Source: Candidatus Methanomethylophilaceae archaeon (lineage in GTDB: Archaea; Thermoplasmatota; Thermoplasmata; Methanomassiliicoccales; Methanomethylophilaceae). From it: DNA of 5,234 nt. The notes beneath the pieces were generated by a model. It did no database searches. It saw nothing but the letters and a program-made list of their open reading frames with translations, and was not told the DNA's origin. The translations under genes were made by a program, and so were the position numbers. Shown here piece by piece: positions 1 to 4,458 of the stretch (the stretch's first letter is position 1; each line of letters opens with the position of its first letter). Location of the stretch: contig JAFZXW010000047.1 in NCBI GenBank assembly GCA_017616575.1, forward strand, positions 1-5,234, read 5' to 3'.

Positions 1-633
1 AAGGCCTCGGAGGCCAAGATGCAGGCCCTCTCGGACCGCGGGCGCAACATCGTCAAGGACGACGAGTACGGGATCTGGCATTCCCTGAGGCCGGAGCTGG
101 AGATCGAGACCTACGGGAGCACCTGCAGGCGGGAGGAGGAGCCCAGGCTCGGGAAGCCCCTGAGGATAAGCTACGTTTATCTCGGGAAGGAGGAGGAGGC
201 GGTCCTGGACGGGTCGTTCCTTTCCATCCAGTACCGTCCGGCCATCGACGCGGCCCTCAAGGTCTGCGAGGCCATGGGGGTCCCAGCGGCCAAGGTGAAG
301 GAGGCCCTCGGGACCTTCCGCGGGGTTCCTGGAAGGGGGGAGGTGTCCGGCAGGGACGGGGAATGGAGGGTGACCGAGAGGAACCCAGGCATATCCCACG
401 TCTCGATCGACATGACCATGCGCTGCCTGAAGGAGATGGGGGCGCTGGAAGGGTGCCTCGCGGTCGTCGACCCTGTCAGCAGGAAGGTGTGCGACAAGAT
501 GCACCCGGAGCTGATACGCTCGGTCCTCGAAGGCTACGGCGTGGAATACGTCATAACGGAGGGCGACAGGAGGGAAGTGGACGTCTCCGGCCGTCCGTTG
601 GTAGTTACTTTCGTCAAGGAGGCGTGGCAGTGA
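1..633 (+). CDS. cfbE: Coenzyme F430 synthetase CfbE, Mur-ligase-like (3' part)
   Basis: The frame is open from the first base, so the 5' part lies outside the window; about 210 C-terminal residues are visible, ending in TGA. CfbE is a Mur-ligase-family enzyme that uses ATP to activate the propionate-derived carboxylate of seco-F430 and closes the six-membered carbocyclic ring to give F430, in the cytoplasm. The visible part fits the end of the Mur central domain and the C-terminal Mur domain: a P-G-R-G-E-V stretch (around fragment residues 110-115) is followed by E-R-N-P-G-I-S-H, which sits where Mur ligases have their D-x-x-H-N-P motif. The ATP-binding P-loop would be upstream and cannot be seen. 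Identification rests largely on the overlap with cfbD and cfbB; alone the fragment would only be called a Mur-ligase C-terminal domain. The stop overlaps the GTG of cfbD by four bases, implying coupled translation. Confidence 0.82.
   Translation, partial: KASEAKMQALSDRGRNIVKDDEYGIWHSLRPELEIETYGSTCRREEEPRLGKPLRISYVYLGKEEEAVLDGSFLSIQYRPAIDAALKVCEAMGVPAAKVKEALGTFRGVPGRGEVSGRDGEWRVTERNPGISHVSIDMTMRCLKEMGALEGCLAVVDPVSRKVCDKMHPELIRSVLEGYGVEYVITEGDRREVDVSGRPLVVTFVKEAWQ
616..622 (+). promoter_or_regulatory. Shine-Dalgarno site deciding the cfbD start
   Basis: AAGGAGG lies inside the last codons of cfbE, seven bases before the GTG at 630. This near-perfect anti-SSU match picks the GTG at 630 over the in-frame GTG at 624, which would leave only one base of spacing. 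The protein then begins MRVIHPRPNP. Confidence 0.75.
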
Positions 634-1697
634 GGGTCATACATCCCCGCCCGAACCCCATAGTCGCGGCCATGTACACGCTCAGGGACATGAACGTCGA
701 CGTGATCGTGGTCCACGGTCCGGCGGGATGCTGCTTCATGGCGTCCAGGATGCTGGAGGAGGCCGGGGTCAGGGTCGTGACCAGCGGCATGAAGGAGGAC
801 GACCTCATATTCGGCGGCACGGCGCCCCTCGTGGAGACGCTGAAGCTGGTGGAGGAGAGGTTCCATCCGAAGACGGTGGCCGTGGTCGGCACCTGCTCGA
901 GCATGATCATCGGCGAGGACATGGGGGCCGCCATCAGGCGCGCGGACATCGGATGCAACGCCTTCCCGGTGGACTGCCACGGCTGCTCCGGGGACAACAC
1001 CGTCGGCGCCATAAAGGCGCTGGAGGCGGCCTGCGACGCCGGGATAATACCCGCGGACGAGAGGGACAGGCAGATCTCCCTCATGAAGGCGGCCACTGAC
1101 ATGGAGAAGAGGATAGGGATGGCCGGGAAGCAGTACCTGTCTCCGACCAGGGGCCCCACCAAGCTCTCCGCCGCCAAGAGGATGCTGGACGTCCTGAGGT
1201 CCGGGGGGAAGGTGGCATGCGTCATGCTCGCCAAGAAGGAGCTGGCGTTCCGTTTCGCCGACATGTTCCTGGCGCTGAAGCAGGCCCGTGACGCTCTGGG
1301 CGGAGAGGTCTACACGGTCGCCAATCTGGATCCGAACCTGGGGCTCCCGCGCATAAGGGGGTACGCCTCGGCCATTCTGGGCGAGCTGGAAGAGAAGGGG
1401 GCCTCGCCCGACGAGATCGTCGGAGGCCTCGACGAGTACGCCCTGATAGGGGAGAGGATGAAGGAGAAGGTGGACGCCTACGCCCCGGACCTCCTGGTCC
1501 TCATAGGGATACCGCACGCGTACCCCGAGCTGCCCTCGGACGGGATACTCATAACGGACCAGCCCAGGCAGCTGGCAAACTACCTTTCCATGGGGCTTGA
1601 TGCCGTGGGGGAGGTTGCTTCCCACTCCATGGTGATGGGCGCCAAGAGCATCGTCCCGATGGAGACTGGCGACACCATAAGGGAGCTGCTGGGATGA
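630..1697 (+). CDS. cfbD: Ni-sirohydrochlorin a,c-diamide reductive cyclase subunit CfbD
   Basis: This 355-residue NifD-like protein is the catalytic component of the nitrogenase-related enzyme CfbCD. With the NifH-like reductase CfbC (not in the window) it carries out the ATP-dependent multi-electron reduction of Ni-sirohydrochlorin a,c-diamide and forms the lactam ring, giving seco-F430. Visible family marks are V-V-H-G-P-A-G-C-C-F (residues 27-36), G-T-C-S-S with I-I-G-E-D (87-97) and V-D-C-H-G-C-S-G-D-N-T (114-124). Cysteines 34/35, 89, 116 and 119 are candidate ligands for a [4Fe-4S] cluster. The length fits stand-alone CfbD and is much shorter than NifD, as no FeMo-cofactor domain is needed. 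The chosen start is a GTG that overlaps the cfbE stop as GTGA. A longer open frame upstream, beginning near 363, lies out of frame within cfbE and is arginine-rich junk. The stop overlaps the cfbB ATG (ATGA). The older name for this family is methanogenesis marker 13 / NflD-like. Confidence 0.93.
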   Translation: MRVIHPRPNPIVAAMYTLRDMNVDVIVVHGPAGCCFMASRMLEEAGVRVVTSGMKEDDLIFGGTAPLVETLKLVEERFHPKTVAVVGTCSSMIIGEDMGAAIRRADIGCNAFPVDCHGCSGDNTVGAIKALEAACDAGIIPADERDRQISLMKAATDMEKRIGMAGKQYLSPTRGPTKLSAAKRMLDVLRSGGKVACVMLAKKELAFRFADMFLALKQARDALGGEVYTVANLDPNLGLPRIRGYASAILGELEEKGASPDEIVGGLDEYALIGERMKEKVDAYAPDLLVLIGIPHAYPELPSDGILITDQPRQLANYLSMGLDAVGEVASHSMVMGAKSIVPMETGDTIRELLG

Positions 1698-3031
1698 AGG
1701 GGGCGGTCATAGCCGGGGCCGGCAGCGGCGTCGGGAAGACCTCCATCGCGACGGGGGTCATGTCTCTCCTTTCCAGGCGCATGAAGGTGCAGCCGTTCAA
1801 GGTCGGGCCGGACTTCATCGACCCGCAGTACCATACCGCGGCCACCGGGAGGTGCTCGAGGAACCTGGACACGTTCATGGTCCCAGGGGACGGCATCCGC
1901 GGAATCGCCGGGACCGCCTCCAGAGGCGCCGACGTGTGCATCGTCGAGGGGGTCAGGGGGCTGTACGAAGGCCTTTCCGGCACCTCGGACAGGTGCTCCA
2001 CAGCGGAGGCCGCCAAGATCCTGGGGCTGCCTGTGATCCTGGTGCTGGACGCGCGCTCCCTCACCCGGTCAGCCGCGGCGATAATCAACGGCTTCGCGGC
2101 GTTCGATCCCGGGGTGGACATACGCGGCGTCATCCTGAACAACGTCTCCGGGAAACAGCACGAGGACAAGCTCAGGGACGCGATCGGCAGATATTGCGAC
2201 GTCGAGATAGTCGGCATGGTGAGGCGCCACGAGGGCTGCGAGCTCAAGAGCAGGCACCTCGGCCTCAAGACGGTGGACGCCCGGGAGGACGACGTGTCGG
2301 CGCTGGAGGCCTTGGCGGACGACCTGGACATGGACGCGTTCATGGACGTGTGCGAGTCCAGCACGGCGGAGTTCCCGGAAGACTCCCCTTATACGAGTCA
2401 TTCCTGCGGCGCCCGCGTCGCCGTGCCCATGGACGAGGCCTACTGTTTCTATTATGAGGAGAACCTGGAGTGCCTCAGGGCAGCCGGAATCGATGTGGTC
2501 ACGTTCAGCCCGTTGGCAGGGGACCCTCTTCCGGACGCGGACATGTATTACCTCGGCGGGGGTTACCCTGAGCTGTTCGCCTCTAGAATCTCGGAGAACC
2601 GCGACTTCCTGGAGGGGCTGGCCAACGCCTCCGCGGAAGGGAAGCCGGTGATGGGCGAGTGCGGAGGCCTGATGACCATGTGCGAGGCCATAGTGGATTC
2701 GGAAGGCGGGAGACATCCCATGGCCGGCATCCTCGAAGCTGACGCAGTGATGTGCGGGAGGCACGGCCCCAAGTACACAATATCCGAGGGGACCCCGGAG
2801 AACCCGTTGTTCGCAGGGATGGAGGTCAGGGGGCATGAGTTCCACTATTCGGAGCTGAGCCTGCGCCACAAGGGCGTGTTCGGGTTCAGGATGGAGAGGG
2901 GGACGGGCATCGCCGGAGGCATGGACGGCCTCGTGTCCAAGAATTCGATCGGTTCGTACTCCCATATGAACGCCCTGTCGGTCCCGGACTGGGCCGGGGG
3001 CATCGTGGAGCGTCTAAGGCGATTCCATTGA
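1694..3031 (+). CDS. cfbB: Ni-sirohydrochlorin a,c-diamide synthase CfbB
   Basis: This 445-residue cytoplasmic enzyme belongs to the CobB/CbiA family. It uses ATP and glutamine to amidate the a and c acetate side chains of Ni-sirohydrochlorin, the step before CfbCD. The N-terminal half is an ATP-dependent synthetase domain: P-loop G-A-G-S-G-V-G-K-T-S (residues 8-17), then F-K-V-G-P-D-F-I-D-P (35-44), R-N-L-D-T-F-M (56-62) and V-E-G-V-R-G-L-Y-E-G (84-93). The C-terminal half is a class I glutamine amidotransferase: Y-L-G-G-G-Y-P-E-L (286-294), nucleophile Cys323 in G-E-C-G-G, G-H-E-F-H-Y-S (380-386), and His424 in S-Y-S-H-M-N as the likely catalytic histidine. The length is normal. A cobyrinate a,c-diamide synthase (cbiA/cobB) has the same architecture, but linkage to cfbD and cfbE makes the nickel pathway the better call. 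The ATG overlaps the cfbD stop; a GGGAG run eight bases upstream (1681-1685) can serve as ribosome site. Confidence 0.92.
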   Translation: MKGAVIAGAGSGVGKTSIATGVMSLLSRRMKVQPFKVGPDFIDPQYHTAATGRCSRNLDTFMVPGDGIRGIAGTASRGADVCIVEGVRGLYEGLSGTSDRCSTAEAAKILGLPVILVLDARSLTRSAAAIINGFAAFDPGVDIRGVILNNVSGKQHEDKLRDAIGRYCDVEIVGMVRRHEGCELKSRHLGLKTVDAREDDVSALEALADDLDMDAFMDVCESSTAEFPEDSPYTSHSCGARVAVPMDEAYCFYYEENLECLRAAGIDVVTFSPLAGDPLPDADMYYLGGGYPELFASRISENRDFLEGLANASAEGKPVMGECGGLMTMCEAIVDSEGGRHPMAGILEADAVMCGRHGPKYTISEGTPENPLFAGMEVRGHEFHYSELSLRHKGVFGFRMERGTGIAGGMDGLVSKNSIGSYSHMNALSVPDWAGGIVERLRRFH

Positions 3032-3040
3032 TGCCAAAAC

Positions 3041-3048
3041 TCCTTTTC
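3041..3048 (+). terminator. Pyrimidine/T-rich stretch after cfbB, possible archaeal terminator
   Basis: TCCTTTTC starts ten bases after the cfbB stop, where the sequence turns abruptly AT-rich. Archaeal RNA polymerase often terminates at T-rich tracts without a hairpin. The tract is short and interrupted, so this is a weak call based on position. Confidence 0.3.
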
Positions 3049-3113
3049 TATTGATTATTGCTATCGCTTCGTAAAAACTTCCAATTTTCAATAGATTATT
3101 GCTCATAGCTTCT
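3047..3113. repeat. AT-rich imperfect direct repeat with embedded inverted repeat
   Basis: The ten bases GATTATTGCT occur at 3053-3062 and again at 3094-3103, 41 bases apart. Both are followed by related sequence (ATCGCTTC versus CATAGCTTC). Next to the copies, TCTATTGA (3047-3054) and TCAATAGA (3088-3095) are exact reverse complements, so the unit could also fold into a stem of eight pairs with a 33-base loop. A degenerate third relative, GATAATTG followed by TAGCTAT, lies at 3150-3164. The block is far more AT-rich than the flanking genes and is presumed non-coding. Function is unknown; it may be a 3' processing element, a regulator site, or a decayed insertion. Confidence 0.5.
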
Positions 3114-3122
3114 GGTTTGGCT

Positions 3123-3238
3123 ATCGGTGCCGATGAAATGAGTTCTTGTCGATAATTGTAGCTATGGGGTCGTGTATTTTGAACAATGGCGCCATGCGCC
3201 CGCAGTCCTGGAGAACCTGTTTTATCCTCGTATCGAGG
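3123..3238. other. Three short palindromes upstream of the cyclophilin-like gene
   Basis: Three perfect inverted repeats with 5-base arms precede the start at 3249: ATCGG-TG-CCGAT (3123-3134), GGCGC-CAT-GCGCC (3188-3200) and CCTCG-TAT-CGAGG (3226-3238). The second also overlaps the ten-base perfect palindrome ATGGCGCCAT (3186-3195). The third lies between the TATA-like box and the start codon, where a repressor site or a hairpin masking the ribosome site could act. Their sequences differ, so they are not copies of one operator. Five-base arms can arise by chance in GC-rich DNA. Confidence 0.3.
3220..3225 (+). promoter_or_regulatory. TATA-like box for the gene at 3249
   Basis: TTTTAT ends 24 bases before the ATG at 3249. 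Archaeal TATA boxes are centred about 26 bases upstream of the transcription start, so this box would put the start of RNA at or just before the ATG and yield a leaderless or nearly leaderless message. The upstream BRE purines are not distinctive. Another T-rich stretch (TATTTT, 3175-3180) is a possible alternative giving a leader of about 45 bases. Confidence 0.35.
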
Positions 3239-3248
3239 TGGCCCAGTC

Positions 3249-3719
3249 ATGTACATGGAGGTCGTGGAGCCGACTGCCACGCTGGTTATGAAGGTCGGGG
3301 GCAAGGTTTTCTACCTGTCCTTAGACGACTCCCCGTCCGCGGATGCGTTGTTCAGCATGCTTGAGCAGGGGCCTTTCGAGGCTATGTTCGAAGATCAGGG
3401 GGCATGGAGGTCCGCTCGCTTCCCCGGTCTGCCGTTCGACGGGGACAAGGCCGAAGGCGTCGCAGGGGAGCTCGTCTTGCTTGGAGACGGGCAAATCGCC
3501 ATCTGTGACGGGACCGCTGTGCCGAACGCGGTCAGGCTTGCCGTTGTTGAATACCGGCCAGAGGAGGAGATCCTAGAGGCCATGGGGAATGGGGACGTCT
3601 GGGTAGGGCTTTGGCTGGAATGGAGCGAGCGATGTCAACTTTTGGAAAGAATTCCACATTATGTCGGCATACCGCGAAGTTCCAATGTCAGCAATTATCG
3701 CATTGAATACTTGGTGTAA
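3249..3719 (+). CDS. Cyclophilin-like-fold domain protein
   Basis: This is a small, soluble, probably cytoplasmic protein of 156 residues with no signal peptide or membrane segment. Residues 10 to about 124 resemble the small cyclophilin-like beta-barrel proteins of unknown function found in many prokaryotes: a strand pair with K-V-F-Y-L-S-L-D-D, a short helix A-D-A-L-F-S-M-L, G-P-F-E-A-M-F-E-D, then G-E-L-V-L-L-G-D-G-Q-I-A-I-C-D-G and G-D-V-W-V-G-L. Such proteins lack the catalytic residues of true peptidyl-prolyl isomerases; no substrate is known, so no function is assigned. The ATG at 3249 is chosen because GAGGTG (3235-3240) lies eight bases upstream and the conserved part begins soon after; the frame stays open back to 3186 but the added residues look non-coding. 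From about residue 129 (base 3633) codons turn AT-rich (CAA, CTT, TTG, AGA, ATT), unlike the rest. The gene is convergent with hypC. Confidence 0.6.
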   Translation: MYMEVVEPTATLVMKVGGKVFYLSLDDSPSADALFSMLEQGPFEAMFEDQGAWRSARFPGLPFDGDKAEGVAGELVLLGDGQIAICDGTAVPNAVRLAVVEYRPEEEILEAMGNGDVWVGLWLEWSERCQLLERIPHYVGIPRSSNVSNYRIEYLV

Positions 3720-4056
3720 AAACGAACCACATCGACAATACGATGCGGATTGTGAAATGCTTGCCCAAGCGATTTAAAGGAGAACGGGCACGGCCCCCAT
3801 CTCCCAGGGGCCGTAGAGACCGGCGTCGGCAGAACTTCGTCCTGTCGCTCTCGAGGACCTCGTTCCATAGCCTGATGGTCTCCTGGGCGTCCTCCTCGTC
3901 CATTATCTGTATGGCGAATCCGGCATGGACCACAGCCCAGTCTCCGACGCTCGCCTCCACCATCGACAGGTTGGCCTTCCTGGTGACGCCTCCGAAGTCG
4001 ACGTCTCCGACGTTCCCGTCGATGCTCACGATCTTTCCAGGTATCGCTAGACACAT
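3688..4056 (-). CDS. hypC: Hydrogenase maturation chaperone HypC, 3' end probably frameshifted
   Basis: HypC (HypC/HupF/HybG family) is a small cytoplasmic chaperone that, with HypD, carries the Fe(CN)2CO unit and delivers it to the precursor of the NiFe-hydrogenase large subunit. The N-terminus is diagnostic: M-C-L-A-I-P-G-K with the essential Cys2, then D-F-G-G-V (residues 20-24), V-V-H-A-G-F-A-I with His44 (42-49) and D-E-E-D-A-x-E-T (53-60). The family match ends near residue 70. The open frame runs on to 122 residues, long for a family usually of 75-95, with a tail using CGA, CGC, CGG, CTA and TTA, rare in the neighbours, and it overlaps the convergent gene by 32 bases. A frame shifted by +1 has typical codons and stops at 3774, giving about 93 residues. 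A one-base insertion between about 3790 and 3850 would explain this. The ATG lies four bases after the nac stop; the ribosome site AGGATG overlaps that stop. Confidence 0.88.
   Translation of the reverse strand: MCLAIPGKIVSIDGNVGDVDFGGVTRKANLSMVEASVGDWAVVHAGFAIQIMDEEDAQETIRLWNEVLESDRTKFCRRRSLRPLGDGGRARSPLNRLGKHFTIRIVLSMWFVFTPSIQCDNC
3759..3770. terminator. Short hairpin in the convergent gap
   Basis: GCTTG-CC-CAAGC is a perfect inverted repeat with 5-base arms between the convergent 3249 gene and hypC. On the - strand it begins four bases after a TAA (3776-3774) that closes the alternative hypC reading frame, and is followed by ATTTCACA. It could serve both genes as a transcript end, but the stem is short and no strong T-run follows, so this is tentative. 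Confidence 0.25.
3790..3814. repeat. GC-rich inverted repeat, 8-base arms
   Basis: ACGGCCCC (3790-3797) and GGGGCCGT (3807-3814) pair perfectly around a nine-base loop. On the - strand, the direction of hypC transcription, the stem is followed by GCCCGTTCTCCTTTA, so it looks like an intrinsic-type terminator. It lies inside the 3' part of the hypC open frame, about 14 bases before the TAA at 3776-3774. It may be a real transcript-end hairpin or a by-product of GC-rich codons. Confidence 0.4.
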
Positions 4057-4060
4057 GATA

Positions 4061-4068
4061 TCATCCTG
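4061..4068 (-). promoter_or_regulatory. Ribosome binding site of hypC overlapping the nac stop
   Basis: On the - strand CAGGATGA contains an AGGA core six bases before the hypC ATG (4056), and its TGA is the nac stop codon. Ribosomes ending nac would sit on this site, so the two genes are likely translationally coupled. Confidence 0.5.
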
Positions 4069-4426
4069 CTATGAGCTTCATTATCGCTTCCGCCGGGGCC
4101 CCTCCCGACTCCTTCAGGGCTTCGACCGCCTTGGCCCTGTCGCATCCGGCTTGGCTCATGACGATCTCGATGTCGCTTTCGTCGAAGACAGGTTCGATGT
4201 CCACGGACTCCCCTTCTCCGAGGGTCCTGACAGTTTCCGGGCCGGCTATCTGGTAGCTCTTCCCGCCGGGCATCTCCACGCAGACGACTTCCGGGTCCCT
4301 GATGATTATCTCGCTCGTCCTCGTCTTGATGATGACTTCCACGGCGTCGGGGACGGTACTCTGCTTGATCCCCATCTTCTTCATCGCCTGCTTCATCTGG
4401 CGGTCGTTCATCTTCATTCCTGGCAT
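4061..4426 (-). CDS. nac: Archaeal nascent polypeptide-associated complex protein (NAC)
   Basis: This 121-residue protein is the archaeal homologue of eukaryotic alpha-NAC. It forms a homodimer that binds the ribosome near the exit tunnel and contacts emerging polypeptides. The N-terminus M-P-G-M-K-M-N-D-R-Q-M-K-Q-A-M-K-K-M-G-I is typical of archaeal NAC, with basic residues for ribosome contact. The NAC beta-barrel follows (about residues 22-66: A-V-E-V-I-I-K, I-I-I-R-D-P, G-K-S-Y-Q-I-A-G), then a linker and a C-terminal UBA domain (about 83-119: D-I-E-I-V-M-S-Q-A-G-C, A-V-E-A-L-K-E-S-G-G, A-E-A-I-M-K-L-I). The ATG at 4426 is preferred over an in-frame GTG at 4435: it starts the conserved part and has GGTAGGTG (4440-4433) at suitable spacing, whereas the GTG lies inside that ribosome site. 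The gene sits 27 bases after the upstream DHHA1 gene and 4 before hypC. Length and both domains are normal. Confidence 0.93.
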   Translation of the reverse strand: MPGMKMNDRQMKQAMKKMGIKQSTVPDAVEVIIKTRTSEIIIRDPEVVCVEMPGGKSYQIAGPETVRTLGEGESVDIEPVFDESDIEIVMSQAGCDRAKAVEALKESGGAPAEAIMKLIAG

Positions 4427-4432
4427 ATGGCA

Positions 4433-4440
4433 CACCTACC
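4433..4440 (-). promoter_or_regulatory. Ribosome binding site deciding the nac start
   Basis: GGTAGGTG on the - strand lies six bases before the ATG at 4426. Its last three bases are the alternative in-frame GTG (4435-4433), so this site supports the ATG. Confidence 0.55.
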
Positions 4441-4451
4441 GTCGGCATACG

Positions 4452-4458
4452 TTTTAAA
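4452..4458 (-). promoter_or_regulatory. TATA-like box before nac
   Basis: TTTAAAA on the - strand overlaps the stop codon of the upstream gene and is centred about 29 bases before the nac ATG. It could give nac-hypC a promoter of its own within the operon. AT-rich words are rare in this GC-rich stretch, which is the only further support. Confidence 0.25.

Noticed and set aside
363..629. N-terminal extension of the cfbD frame
   Set aside because: It overlaps cfbE entirely, is Arg/Gly-rich without similarity to CfbD, and a strong ribosome site points to the GTG at 630.
534..1625. Long - strand open frame of 363 codons opposite cfbD
   Set aside because: It is rich in Arg, Gly, His and Val in the way shadow frames of GC-rich genes are, shows no recognisable motif, and lies opposite the clearly coding cfbD.
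2069..2965. Long - strand open frame of 298 codons opposite cfbB
   Set aside because: Same reason: composition typical of an antisense shadow, opposite a well-identified enzyme gene.
1694..3031. Cobyrinate a,c-diamide synthase of cobalamin synthesis (cbiA/cobB)
   Set aside because: The domain architecture is identical, but overlap with cfbD and cfbE in one operon argues for the F430 pathway.
3047..3165. CRISPR-like array
   Set aside because: There are only two clear copies of a 10-base core plus one degenerate relative; no regular repeat-spacer pattern.
3014..3304. - strand open frame of 96 codons across the AT-rich gap
   Set aside because: The middle of the translation looks somewhat protein-like, but it spans the ends of two + strand genes, the direct repeat copies fall in different frames, and no ribosome site precedes its ATG.
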